Shown here one piece after another: positions 8,075 through 16,095 of a DNA stretch of 64,000 nucleotides. A program made the position numbers and the translations under genes. Where the stretch lies: positions 3,018,001-3,082,000 of the forward strand of contig NZ_JABXJG010000001.1 of assembly GCF_013375535.1 (NCBI RefSeq), given 5' to 3'. Numbering within the stretch: position 1 is the first letter of the stretch; each line of letters starts with the position of its first letter. The notes below the pieces were generated by a model. That model saw only the letters and a list, made by a program, of their open reading frames with translations, ran no database searches and was not told the DNA's origin. Source of the stretch: Sphingobium sp. 15-1 (GTDB taxonomy: Bacteria > Pseudomonadota > Alphaproteobacteria > Sphingomonadales > Sphingomonadaceae).

Positions 8075-8557
8075 TCAGCCCCCGTTCAGCCAGCCCGCAA
8101 CTTCGGGCTGGACATCGAAACAGGGGCATTGCTTGGTCCATTCGAACGGATCGACCCTGCCATTGCCGTTCTTGTCGGGCGAGAGGTCGCGATGGCCGAG
8201 GATGCGCGACGGCGGCACCTTATGCCGACCAGCGACATCGCGGACCAGCACGGCCAGCGCGGCTTTCTGGGCCGGGGTACGGGTGTCCAGCGGCTTGCCG
8301 GCGGCGTCGAGGCCGCCGACATAGACGATGCCGATCGAGTTGCTGTTATAGCCGGCGGCATTGGCGCCGATTTCATCTTCGCGCCGGCCCTTATGCACGG
8401 TGCCATCGGCATCGATGACATAGTGGTAGCCGCAGGGGCGCGAGGCGCCGGCGCCGAAGCCCCGCGCCTTATGGTCGCGGTCGATATCCTCAACGGTATA
8501 GGCGCGGCCCGCGCGGGTCGCGGTGCAATGGATATTGATGCGGTTGATGATGCGCAT
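8075..8557 (-). CDS. N-acetylmuramoyl-L-alanine amidase endolysin
   Basis: A 160-residue amidase_2 (PGRP-like) endolysin. Zinc ligands expected from T7 lysozyme can be placed: His in NIHCTATR near residue 10, His in ILGHRDLSPD near 121, and a Cys in TKQCPCFD. GYHYVIDADGTVHKGR carries the conserved Tyr region. An inserted DKNGNGRVDPFEW loop has an EF-hand-like appearance and replaces the shorter loop of T7 lysozyme. There is no signal peptide, so export depends on the holin gene just upstream (5 nt gap). It cleaves the amide between MurNAc and L-Ala in peptidoglycan. Confidence 0.88.
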   Translation of the reverse strand: MRIINRINIHCTATRAGRAYTVEDIDRDHKARGFGAGASRPCGYHYVIDADGTVHKGRREDEIGANAAGYNSNSIGIVYVGGLDAAGKPLDTRTPAQKAALAVLVRDVAGRHKVPPSRILGHRDLSPDKNGNGRVDPFEWTKQCPCFDVQPEVAGWLNGG

Positions 8558-8562
8558 GGGTC

Positions 8563-8895
8563 TTAGGGCCTCTTTTTGGTGAAGCGGTCAGCCAGGTCGG
8601 CGGGGATGCGGGTGAGGGCGTCGGACGTCGCCGCGATCAGCCGGGGCGTGGCGTCGAAGGCGATCAGGGCGATGCCGAAGCCGATCGACTGCGCGATGAA
8701 TTCATTCCAGCCGGTGAATTCGATGATGGCCTGGGTCGCGTAGAAGCTGACCGTCGAACCGACGATCCACTGGACGAAGCGCTGGCGCCACGACAGGCCG
8801 GGTTTCCAGACCTGGGCGACGCCCGATCCGATCAGCGAGGGCGCGAGCGAGCCGATGAAGTCGGGGGCCGATTGAAGAAGGGTGCGCAGGTCCAT
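8563..8895 (-). CDS. Putative phage holin
   Basis: A 110-residue membrane protein placed directly before the endolysin, where P2 carries its holin gene Y. It shows a hydrophobic N-terminal half (DFIGSLAPSLIGSGV), an RQRFVQWIVGSTVSFYATQAI segment and FIAQSIGFGIALIAFDATPRL, i.e. two or three membrane segments, and a charged C-terminus ending TKKRP. Size, topology and cassette position support a holin that controls lysis timing; the sequence alone would not prove it. Its start lies 3 nt after the X-like tail gene. Confidence 0.68.
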   Translation of the reverse strand: MDLRTLLQSAPDFIGSLAPSLIGSGVAQVWKPGLSWRQRFVQWIVGSTVSFYATQAIIEFTGWNEFIAQSIGFGIALIAFDATPRLIAATSDALTRIPADLADRFTKKRP

Positions 8896-8898
8896 GGA

Positions 8899-9156
8899 TC
8901 AGTCCCAGAGTTGAACGAGGGGCCGCACGCGGGTCGCGCTGGCTTCGGTGGTGGCGGTGGCCGGCACGATGACGACGGTGCCGAGCGGGAGGATGGTGCC
9001 GAGGTCGGCAAGGCCCGGATTGGCGTCGAGGACGCGCGTGAGTTCGTTCGGGCCAAGGCCCGCGTCGCGGAACAGCAGCTGATCCAGCTTGTCGCCCTGT
9101 CGGGCCACGAGTTTGATTGGGGATGGGCGCAGCGCGGCGGCCATCAGATCAGCCAA
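8899..9156 (-). CDS. Tail protein X (P2 gpX-like, LysM-type)
   Basis: An 85-residue protein with the short LysM-like fold of tail protein X: VARQGDKLDQLLFRDAGLGPNELTRVLDANPGLADLGTILPLGTVVIVP. The pattern G--LD-L---- yg ---- -v---NPGLA-LG--LP-G--i-lP is diagnostic. In P2-type phages it is needed for tail assembly. The gene overlaps the head-completion gene end by 13 nt. Its place between L and the holin is exactly that of P2 (L-X-Y-K). Confidence 0.85.
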   Translation of the reverse strand: MADLMAAALRPSPIKLVARQGDKLDQLLFRDAGLGPNELTRVLDANPGLADLGTILPLGTVVIVPATATTEASATRVRPLVQLWD

Positions 9157-9626
9157 ACGCCGGTGCGCAGATGGCCTAGCATGTCGCGGATCGCGTGGAT
9201 GGCATCGCGGCGCAGTTCATCGATCGACGGGGTGAGTTCGTCGGCCTGGCTGCCGCCGGCGGACGTGGTATCGAAATCGCGGTGGCGTTCGATCAGTTCA
9301 GCCTTGGCGAACAGAGCGACCGCGCGCTGATAGCGGATCAGCTGCACGCTCTGACCGTCCAGCTGGTCCGCCGGGACGTCTGCCAGCTTCGCATAGCCGG
9401 CGGCACGACAATCCGCGGCGAATTGCCGCAGGTCGATTTCCGCCGACATGATGCCGCCCAGGATCGCGGCGCGCAGGCGGGCGGGCGTGATGCTGGTCGG
9501 AATGCGCGCGACGTCCCGCACCGACGCCGGATCGACGTCGGGGAAAAAGCCGTCATTCACGACGACCGTTTCCGGCGCCGGCGGCTGCTCGATTTCCGAG
9601 GCGAGAGGGCGCGCAACGAAACTCAT
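9144..9626 (-). CDS. Head completion/stabilisation protein L (P2 gpL-like)
   Basis: A 160-residue protein from the ATG at 9626, which forms an ATGA overlap with the preceding stop at 9623; a longer upstream frame is rejected because it opposes that gene. Features of the P2 gpL head-completion family are NDGFFPDVDPASVRDVARIPTSITPARLRAAILGGI near the N-terminus and LIRYQRAVALFAKAELIERHRDFDTTSAG in the middle. gpL closes the head after packaging and forms the joining surface. It sits one gene farther from gpM than in P2 because a 4-TM gene intervenes. Confidence 0.82.
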   Translation of the reverse strand: MSFVARPLASEIEQPPAPETVVVNDGFFPDVDPASVRDVARIPTSITPARLRAAILGGIMSAEIDLRQFAADCRAAGYAKLADVPADQLDGQSVQLIRYQRAVALFAKAELIERHRDFDTTSAGGSQADELTPSIDELRRDAIHAIRDMLGHLRTGVWLI

Positions 9627-10033
9627 GCCATCGCGTTCCGGGCAAGGATCGACGCACCGCCGACGAAGACCATGACGCCAAGGATCAGCAGGCAAAGCGC
9701 CGACGAAGCGCGCGGCACGATGCTGAAGCGATCCGACAGGCCGACACCGACCGCGAAGTAGATGAGAGCGACCGCGACCCAACAGGCGAGCGCAGCGATC
9801 AGATAGGCGAGGATGCCAGGATGCCCGAACAGCCAGACAAAGAGCAGGACCGCCAGCTTACCGAAGAAATAGGCGATCAGCGTCGTGCCGCAGCATCGCT
9901 GCACTATGGCGAGCCGGGTGCATACGGTGGAATCCCAGCCCTTGCGCATGGCAAGTGGCCATTCGGCCAGCATGCAGATGCCGCCGACGAGGATCGCGGC
10001 GATCATGAGCCAAGCCAAAAACGTATCGATCAT
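9623..10033 (-). CDS. Four-helix membrane protein inserted between M and L
   Basis: A 136-residue protein with four clear hydrophobic segments: FLAWLMIAAILVGGICML, GTTLIAYFFGKLAVLLFVWLFG, ILAYLIAALACWVAVALIYFAVG and SSALCLLILGVMVFVGGASIL. No family is recognised, and P2 has no gene here. It is translationally coupled (ATGA) to the L-like gene and follows a GC hairpin after the M-like gene. The repeated short cytoplasmic loops suggest a small integral membrane protein; candidates are an exclusion protein or a phage membrane factor expressed late. Three Cys occur in the first 50 residues (GICML, VCTRL and QRCCG, the last a CC pair). Confidence 0.6.
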   Translation of the reverse strand: MIDTFLAWLMIAAILVGGICMLAEWPLAMRKGWDSTVCTRLAIVQRCCGTTLIAYFFGKLAVLLFVWLFGHPGILAYLIAALACWVAVALIYFAVGVGLSDRFSIVPRASSALCLLILGVMVFVGGASILARNAMA

Positions 10034-10129
10034 GGGTTCTGTCCTTCGTTCCGGCCCGCCGGCATACGGGGGTGGGGATCGGGACAGAGGGCGGCCCTAT
10101 GGTCCGAAAACCTCCCGCCTCGCGCGATC

Positions 10130-10150
10130 CGCCCCCGAGCGCCGGGGGCG
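10130..10150 (-). terminator. GC hairpin after small terminase gene
   Basis: A perfect 8-bp stem, CGCCCCCG with CGGGGGCG around a 5-nt loop, begins 7 nt past the stop of the M-like gene. No T-run follows, so it is more likely an attenuator or mRNA stabiliser that lowers expression of the genes beyond than a strong terminator. Confidence 0.4.
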
Positions 10151-10156
10151 AGCCTG

Positions 10157-11014
10157 TCAGGCGGCCTGCTGGCCGCCCTGTTCGTTGATCTGTTCGGTGA
10201 TGGGCGGCAGCGCCTTCAGCAGCTTTTCCGCGCGCTTGACGCGGTCGAGGACGCCCACGCGGTTCCAGAGGCGATGGGCCTCCGTCAGCGTCGTCCGCGC
10301 AGCCAGCAGCGGCCCACGGCATTCCTTCGCGTCCATGTCCTCCGCTGCGCGCAGCTGCTCGACGCCGATGGCCTTCAGCAGCTTGGCGCGAACCTCATTG
10401 TGCATGTCGACGCCGTCGACCAGGTCCGCGACGCGGGTGAGGATGTCCGCCGGGAAGGCTTCGCCCAGCGCCTGGACAGTCTGGGCGGCGGCGGTGATTT
10501 CATCGACCACGACCGTCGCGACGTCGCGCTTGTAGCGCGCTGGCATGGCGACTTTGTGCTTCAGCAGGAACGGCACCAGGTCGAGCGCGGCGGCAAAGTC
10601 GCCGGTATCGATCAGCCAGACCATGCAGGTCGGCACGACCTCGCCAATCAGGCCGTCGCCCGCGCCGGCATCCGCCGCCAGGATGGTATCGATCCATGCC
10701 TGATATTCGGGCAGCATCCGGCGCTTGGCAGCGACCTTGGCATCGACGCCCTTGATTTCCTTCAGGTCGCGAAGGTCATGGGTCAGGCGCAGCACGATCT
10801 GGGCGGCTATACGGTCTTCGGCCGACGTCGCGGTTTCGGGGGCGGTGACGATCGCCGTCGCTGCGATCTGCTCGCGGTGGATCATGGCCGGGGTGCGGTC
10901 CACGATCAGCGGGGCGGGTTGCCCTCCCCCATCGGAGGAGACAACCGGTTTCGGGTCAACGGCGGCGGCAGCGAGGGCGGCCATGCGTTCCCGATGGGCA
11001 CGTGCTGGTGTCAT
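10157..11014 (-). CDS. Small terminase subunit (P2 gpM-like)
   Basis: A 285-residue protein starting MTPARAHRERMAALAAA, the typical opening of P2 gpM small terminases. The central segment (LTHDLRDLKEIKGVDAKVAAKRRMLPEYQAWIDTIL) and GEVVPTCMVWLIDTGDFAAALDLVPFLLKHK match the family's conserved core, and HRLWNRVGVLDRVKRAEKLL occurs near the C-terminus. The length is slightly above P2 gpM (about 247 aa) owing to an N-terminal linker. In P2 the M/P terminase complex recognises and cuts cos. An AGGAAC ribosome site precedes the ATG. It is co-linear with N and O. Confidence 0.87.
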   Translation of the reverse strand: MTPARAHRERMAALAAAAVDPKPVVSSDGGGQPAPLIVDRTPAMIHREQIAATAIVTAPETATSAEDRIAAQIVLRLTHDLRDLKEIKGVDAKVAAKRRMLPEYQAWIDTILAADAGAGDGLIGEVVPTCMVWLIDTGDFAAALDLVPFLLKHKVAMPARYKRDVATVVVDEITAAAQTVQALGEAFPADILTRVADLVDGVDMHNEVRAKLLKAIGVEQLRAAEDMDAKECRGPLLAARTTLTEAHRLWNRVGVLDRVKRAEKLLKALPPITEQINEQGGQQAA

Positions 11015-11056
11015 GATGTTGTTCCTGCTCGATGAGGGCGGGCGGGAGCCGAAGGA

Positions 11057-12109
11057 TTAAACCTTCGGCCCAAGCTGGATGTTTTCGAGCAGGGCGGCCT
11101 TGCCATACTCTTCGACCATGAAAGCGTCGTTGATGCTTTCGAAGTTATCGATCTGATCCAGCGACGGATTGTCCTGGATGGCGCGACGGGCGGTGCCGAT
11201 TTGCCAGTAGTAGGACAGGTTCTTGAAGCTGGTGATGAGGATGCTGCCCGCCGGGAAGAAGGGCACCTGGATGGTGGGCTTACCGCCCAGCTGGCGGCTC
11301 GAAAGGATCACGTCGCGAGCGACCTGTTCGGTGGCCTTGTCGCCGGCTTCCGATACGATCTTGAAATATTTTTCATGGACGAGGTCGCTGCCCACCATGA
11401 CGACCAGGTCGGTCGCGGTGCGGTAGCGTTCGTGAATGAGGTTCTGGATCGCGTCGAAGACCAGCGCGTCGAGGTTGACGTAGTCCGCCGTTCCGGTTTC
11501 GGAGACGTAGATTTTCAGGGCATCCTTGGTGCCGTGCGCCATGACGCGCGCCGGCGCATAGGTGCGGATTTTGTGCAGCCAACCAAAATTGACGTCCTGC
11601 AACAGCGGGAATTCCTCACGGTCAGTTTCCACCGCCGCAGCCACGCCGTTGAAGCCGATGCACATGACGTCTTCGGCCTTCTGCGCCAGCACCGCGTCGC
11701 GGCACAGCTGCTGGAATTCCGGCTGATGCGACCAGGCATCGAGCAGTTCATAGGACCAGGCATAGTCATAGTCGGTTTTCTTGCAGAGATACTGGTCGAT
11801 CTGGTCCGACCCGGTGATGTCCTGCGGGCTGCGCTTGTTGCCGGCGGCGCGATTGGTGCGGCTCGCCAGTGAGCGATTGACGCCCACGCCCACGCGGCTG
11901 CCCTGCTGGTTGACGACAGGCATGACATTGATGCGCGACATGAAGTCGCTGATTTCGCGCAGCTTGGCCTGGAGCTTCTGTTCGATCGCCGGCGCGACGT
12001 TGAATTCGGCCAACTGGCCGGGGGTCGCGGTGAGGCCGGCGGGAAGCCCGTTCAGCTTCGCCACCTGGGCGACGAAGGCATGAACGAGCAGACGGGTAGA
12101 GGTGAGCAT
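11057..12109 (-). CDS. Major capsid protein (P2 gpN-like)
   Basis: A 350-residue major capsid precursor. Family features: N-terminal FVAQVAKLNGL, MSRINVMPVVNQQGSRVGVGVNRSLASRT, then SPQDI, KKTDYDYAWSYELLDAWSHQPEFQ, and the C-terminal PNPSLDQI-like region (DNPSLDQIDNFESINDAFMVEEYGKAALLENI). In P2 about 31 N-terminal residues are removed by the O protease during prohead maturation. The length agrees well with P2 N (357). It lies between scaffold O and terminase M, as in P2. Confidence 0.92.
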   Translation of the reverse strand: MLTSTRLLVHAFVAQVAKLNGLPAGLTATPGQLAEFNVAPAIEQKLQAKLREISDFMSRINVMPVVNQQGSRVGVGVNRSLASRTNRAAGNKRSPQDITGSDQIDQYLCKKTDYDYAWSYELLDAWSHQPEFQQLCRDAVLAQKAEDVMCIGFNGVAAAVETDREEFPLLQDVNFGWLHKIRTYAPARVMAHGTKDALKIYVSETGTADYVNLDALVFDAIQNLIHERYRTATDLVVMVGSDLVHEKYFKIVSEAGDKATEQVARDVILSSRQLGGKPTIQVPFFPAGSILITSFKNLSYYWQIGTARRAIQDNPSLDQIDNFESINDAFMVEEYGKAALLENIQLGPKV

Positions 12110-12163
12110 GTCCGGTGTCTCCGATGGAGGGAGGGAGCAGAAGGGAGGGCGCGGGAGGGAGGA

Positions 12164-13006
12164 TCAGCAGTCGGTCAGGAAGGCTGCATTGCCGCCGCCG
12201 CTGGCCGGCTGACGCGAAAAGCCCTGCTGTTCGGTATTTTCCAGCTTGGCGGTGAGTTCCGCGACGGCGGCGTTGGCAGCGTTCGCCGCGTCCAGGGCGG
12301 GCTTGACGGCGGCGGCCACCTGCTCGCCGATCGCGGCGAAGGCAGCTGTGAAATCCACAGCATTGTCGTTCGCGGGCTTGGGCTGGGGTTCTTCCTTCGG
12401 CTTTTCCGTTTCAGAGCGGCTGAACATGGTGGCGATGCTGGCGAAGCCGGCCTTGATGGCATCGGCCACGCTGCCATTGTCCGCGCCATCCGGCTCCATG
12501 ACGATCGTGGTTTCGATCGAGGCGGAGAACAGATTGTCGGGATGCACCTTGCGGGCGTCGAACATCGGCTTCAGGCCGGAGAAGGATAGGGCTTCGGTGC
12601 CGAGCGACGCGGGATTGTCGGTGACGGCCAGGCCGACCAGGCCCACTTTGCCGGTGCCGGCGAAATCGGGGCTGATTTCGACCGATGTGAAGATTTTCTG
12701 GCCGGCCTTGTTGATCTTCAGCAGCTGTTCGTTCGGCTCGACCTGCGCATAGAGCGCGCGGCAGCGTACCTTCTGGCCGTCGATTTCCAGTTCGTCATGC
12801 TGGGCCTTTACCGCCGTGACGCTGCCATAGGCGTTGAAGGGCGGTTCCGGGCTGAAGCCCTTGATATGCTCGCAGTTGATGCGCGGCGTGTAGGTCGCGG
12901 CGTTGAAGGTGGCGACGATATCGTCAATCCATGCGGCCTCGATCTTGCGGCCATCGCTGGCGGTGAAGCCCTCGACGAAGACGCGGAAAAATTTGCTCTT
13001 TGCCAT
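12164..13006 (-). CDS. Capsid scaffold/maturation protease (P2 gpO-like)
   Basis: A 280-residue scaffold with an N-terminal serine protease domain. Asp18 (TASDGR), His47 (INCEHIKG) and Ser108 (IFTSVEI) lie at positions corresponding to the Asp-His-Ser triad reported for P2 gpO. The sequence KSKFFRVFVEGFTASDGRKI is the family's opening and GLVGLAVTDNPASLGTEAL its other conserved block. The C-terminal 100 residues are alanine- and charge-rich helix (AFAAIGEQVAAAVKPALDAANAANAAVAELTAKLE), the scaffolding part. It is the first gene of the leftward late operon O-N-M-L-X-lysis-R-S, starting about 92 nt from the palindrome copy 2. Confidence 0.9.
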   Translation of the reverse strand: MAKSKFFRVFVEGFTASDGRKIEAAWIDDIVATFNAATYTPRINCEHIKGFSPEPPFNAYGSVTAVKAQHDELEIDGQKVRCRALYAQVEPNEQLLKINKAGQKIFTSVEISPDFAGTGKVGLVGLAVTDNPASLGTEALSFSGLKPMFDARKVHPDNLFSASIETTIVMEPDGADNGSVADAIKAGFASIATMFSRSETEKPKEEPQPKPANDNAVDFTAAFAAIGEQVAAAVKPALDAANAANAAVAELTAKLENTEQQGFSRQPASGGGNAAFLTDC

Positions 13007-13097
13007 GGTCGGTTCCGGTTCCTTGCTTGCGTGGCGGCGCGCTGGTGCGTTTGACCGGTGCAGAAAGGGCGTTCCGAGGCCTGATCCTCAAGACTGA

Positions 13098-13128
13098 GCA
13101 TTTGTAGAGGCCGCCTCTACAAATGGAC
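13098..13128. promoter_or_regulatory. 27-bp palindrome, putative late-gene activator site (copy 2)
   Basis: Same 13-nt arms as at 5314-5344 (13099-13111 and 13113-13125) around a single central base, here C instead of G, with the same flanking G and GAC. It lies in the gap between scaffold O (leftward) and terminase P (rightward), so one element could serve both divergent operons. In P2 the O and P promoters are likewise divergent and Ogr-dependent. An ATG at 13123 falls inside the palindrome, which argues that the terminase starts farther downstream. Confidence 0.7.
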
Positions 13129-13170
13129 GGGCATGATCAGTGGGTTAGCGGCGCGGCATGGTCCGCCGCG

Positions 13171-15039
13171 ATGAGCGATCAGAAACCTTCTGGGCAATCC
13201 CCCCAGCCCGGCGCGCCGTCTGCCTTCTGGCAGTTCGATCCGCGCCGGCATGCGCGCAGCCTGTATTGGAAGGGCTGGGGCGTGACGCAGATCGCGGACG
13301 AATTCGCGCTGCACGGCATCGTCAACGACAAGGGCGGGCCGATCCCGCGCGCGACGATCGAGGCGTGGAAGCAACGCGACCGTTGGGATGATGCGCCGTC
13401 GATCCGCAAGATAGAGGACTGCCTCGAAATCCGGCTGATGACGCTGATTTCGAAGGAGAAGAAGACCCCCGGCGACTTGGTCGAAATGGACGCGCTGACC
13501 AGGCAGGTCGAAGCGCTCGCCCGCGTCCGCCGCTATGAGGCCCCCGGCGGCCATGCCGGCGATCTGAACGACAAGGTCGGCAACCGGAACGCGGGACCGC
13601 GCAAGAAGCCGAAGAAGAACCATTTCACCGCCGACCAGGCGGCCGAACTGAAGCGCATCTTCCTCGACGGCCTGTATGATTATCAGCATCGCTGGTGGCA
13701 GGCGAAGGATCAGCGCACCCGCATGATCCTGAAGTCGCGCCAGATCGGCGCGACCTATTATTTCGCGTTCGAAGCCCTGATCGATGCGATCGAGACGGGC
13801 CGGAACCAGATTTTCCTATCGGCGTCGAAGGCGCAGGCGCACCAGTTCCGGTCCTATATCGTCAGCTTCGCGAAGCTGGTCGGCGTCGCGCTGACCGGCG
13901 ACCCGATGCTGATCACGTCGGACCTGCGCCCGGCGGAGGAAGCGGCGGCCGAACTGCACTTCCTGGGGACCAATTTCCGCACCGCCCAGGGCCGGCACGG
14001 CAATTTCTATTTTGACGAATTCTTCTGGGTCCATTCGTTCGAGGAATTGAACAAGGTCGCTTCGGGCATGGCGACCCATAAGAAGTGGCGGAAGACCTAC
14101 TTTTCCACGCCATCGACCGTCGCGCATCCGGCCTATCCCTATTGGACCGGCGACCGTCGCAACCGGCGCCGCAAAAAGTCCGAGCAGATCAAGATTGACG
14201 TTAGCCATGCCGCGCTCGCGCTGGGCAGCGTCGGGCCGGATCGCATCTGGCGGAACATCGTCAATATCCGCGACGCGGAAACGGGCGGGTGCGACCTTTT
14301 CGATATTGAGGAGCTGGAAGACGAATATGCGCCCGACGAATTCGCCAACCTGTTCATGTGCGACTTCGTGGACGACAGCCAGTCCGCGTTCAAATTCAAC
14401 GATCTGATCCGCTGCGGCTGCGATAGCCTGGTCGACTGGACCGACTTCAATCAGGAAAGCGCGCGCCCCTTCGGCAACCGGCCTGTCTGGGCCGGCTATG
14501 ATCCGCAGGAGAGCGAGGACGGCGACAATGCCGCCCTGGTCATCGCAGCGCCGCCGGCGACCGAAGGCGGGTCATTCCGCATCCTTGAACGCCACCAGCT
14601 GCGCGGCCTCGATTTCGAGCAGCAGGCCGATTTCATCAAGGCGATGCTGAAGCGCTACAACTGCACCTATCTGGGCATCGACGCGCGAGGCGTGGGCGCC
14701 GGCGTCTATCAGATCATGGCGAAGCCGGACGCGCTGCCTGGTGGCGTCGTCGCCAAGATCGAATATTCGCTGGAACTGAAACAGCACATGATCATGAAGG
14801 CGCAGAATGTCGTGCGCCGTGGCCGCATCGCGTTCGATGCCGGCATGCTCGACATCGTGTCGGCCTTCGTCTCGATCAAGAAGACCCTGACGACCAGCGG
14901 GCGCAACATCACCTTCAAGGCAGGGCGCGGCGGCGATGACGGCCATGCCGATCTGGCCTGGGCGACCATGCACATCCTCATGAACGAACCGCTGGACGGC
15001 AAGGAAATGCCGACAGCCAGATTGGAGCTATTCGAATGA
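13171..15039 (+). CDS. Large terminase ATPase/nuclease (P2 gpP-like)
   Basis: The large terminase that powers DNA packaging, 622 aa from the ATG at 13171. I prefer this over the in-frame ATG at 13123, which lies inside the putative operator. N-terminal SLYWKGWGVTQIADEFALHG is an HTH-like region typical of gpP. The ATPase shows a modified Walker A, KSRQIGAT (residues 188-195), and Walker B, YFDEFFW (280-286). The C-terminal nuclease region includes RPVWAGYDPQESEDGDNAALV with its acidic residues, YLGIDARGVGAGVY, and DDGHADLAW near the end. The portal gene overlaps the stop by 4 nt. Confidence 0.92.
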   Translation: MSDQKPSGQSPQPGAPSAFWQFDPRRHARSLYWKGWGVTQIADEFALHGIVNDKGGPIPRATIEAWKQRDRWDDAPSIRKIEDCLEIRLMTLISKEKKTPGDLVEMDALTRQVEALARVRRYEAPGGHAGDLNDKVGNRNAGPRKKPKKNHFTADQAAELKRIFLDGLYDYQHRWWQAKDQRTRMILKSRQIGATYYFAFEALIDAIETGRNQIFLSASKAQAHQFRSYIVSFAKLVGVALTGDPMLITSDLRPAEEAAAELHFLGTNFRTAQGRHGNFYFDEFFWVHSFEELNKVASGMATHKKWRKTYFSTPSTVAHPAYPYWTGDRRNRRRKKSEQIKIDVSHAALALGSVGPDRIWRNIVNIRDAETGGCDLFDIEELEDEYAPDEFANLFMCDFVDDSQSAFKFNDLIRCGCDSLVDWTDFNQESARPFGNRPVWAGYDPQESEDGDNAALVIAAPPATEGGSFRILERHQLRGLDFEQQADFIKAMLKRYNCTYLGIDARGVGAGVYQIMAKPDALPGGVVAKIEYSLELKQHMIMKAQNVVRRGRIAFDAGMLDIVSAFVSIKKTLTTSGRNITFKAGRGGDDGHADLAWATMHILMNEPLDGKEMPTARLELFE

Positions 15040-16079
15040 GCAAGCGCGCGCGCCGCATGAACCGCCGGGAAATGGCCGAGGCGTCGAAGGGCGCGATCGT
15101 CGCGACCAATGACAATAGCCCGACGATCGAGGCCTTCTCCTTTGGGGAGCCGGAGCCGGTCAACCGGGCGACCCTGCTCGATCTGCTGGAATGCTGGCAC
15201 AATGGCCGCTGGTATGAGCCGCCGATTTCCATGGACGGGCTGTCGCGGACGCTGCGCGCGTCGCCGCATCACAGCAGCGCGATCATGTTGAAAAAGAACA
15301 TGCTGGCGGCCAGCTTCATTCCCACGCCGTTTCTGTCGCGTCGCGATTTCCGCGCCCTGGCGCAAGACTATCTGGTTCTGGGCAACGGCTATGTGCAGGA
15401 AATCCCGAACAGGCTTGGGCGCACGATGCGCCTCGACCATTGCCTGGCGAAATATACGCGGCGCGGTGTCGAGCAAGGCCGTTTCTATTGGGTGCCGGGG
15501 CATCAGCCGGAAAGCGAGTTCGCGCCGGGGACCGTGCATCAGCTGATGGCCGAAGACGTCAACCAGGAACTCTATGGGGTGCCGGAATATGTGCCGGCCA
15601 TCCAATCGGCTTTGCTGAACGAGAACGCCACCCTGTTCCGGCGTCGCTATTACGAGAACGGAAGCCACGCGGGCTATATCCTCTATCTGATGGGGCAATT
15701 TGCCGATGGCGACGTGGGCGCCATGCGCAAGGCGTTGGAGCGGTCGAAGGGACCGGGCAATTTCCGCAATCTGCTGCTGCATGCGCCCGCCGGCAAGGAA
15801 AACGGCGTCAAGCTGCTGCCGATCGCGGAGGCTGGCGCGAAGGACGAGTTTCTGGGGATCAAGAACACGACGCGCGACGACATCCTGGCGGCGCATCGGG
15901 TGCCGCCCCAGCTGCTGGGCATCGTGCCGGCGAACGCCGGCGGCTTCGGTGACGTGACGAAGGCGACCGATGCCTTCTTTGAACTGGAAATCCAGCCGTT
16001 GCAGTCGGTCTTCCTCGAATTGAACGAGATGATCGGCGTCGAGGCGGTGCGCTTCGCGGAGCGGGGCAAGGCGGCCTGA
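15036..16079 (+). CDS. Phage portal protein (P2 gpQ-like)
   Basis: A 347-residue portal of the P2/PBSX family. The core shows WYEPPISMDGLSRTLRASPHHSSAIMLKKNML, the FRALAQDYLVLGNGYVQ motif typical of portals, VHQLMAEDVNQELYGVPEYVPAIQSALLNENATLFRRRYYENGSHAGYI, and KDEFLGIKNTTRDDILAAHRVPPQLLGI. The length equals P2 Q (344). The dodecameric portal is the DNA entry channel and the nucleus for head assembly. Translation is coupled to terminase P by an ATGA overlap. A hairpin with a T-run overlaps its stop codon. Confidence 0.93.
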   Translation: MSKRARRMNRREMAEASKGAIVATNDNSPTIEAFSFGEPEPVNRATLLDLLECWHNGRWYEPPISMDGLSRTLRASPHHSSAIMLKKNMLAASFIPTPFLSRRDFRALAQDYLVLGNGYVQEIPNRLGRTMRLDHCLAKYTRRGVEQGRFYWVPGHQPESEFAPGTVHQLMAEDVNQELYGVPEYVPAIQSALLNENATLFRRRYYENGSHAGYILYLMGQFADGDVGAMRKALERSKGPGNFRNLLLHAPAGKENGVKLLPIAEAGAKDEFLGIKNTTRDDILAAHRVPPQLLGIVPANAGGFGDVTKATDAFFELEIQPLQSVFLELNEMIGVEAVRFAERGKAA

Positions 16080-16094
16080 CCGGCCAGCCTTTTT
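16068..16094 (+). terminator. Intrinsic terminator of the terminase-portal operon
   Basis: AAGGC (16068-16072) plus GGCC (16073-16076) pair with GGCC (16082-16085) and GCCTT (16087-16091), with one bulged A and the stop codon TGA in the loop, followed by further T residues (to 16094). It ends the rightward operon just before the convergent zinc-ribbon gene. Confidence 0.65.
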
Positions 16095-16095
16095 G

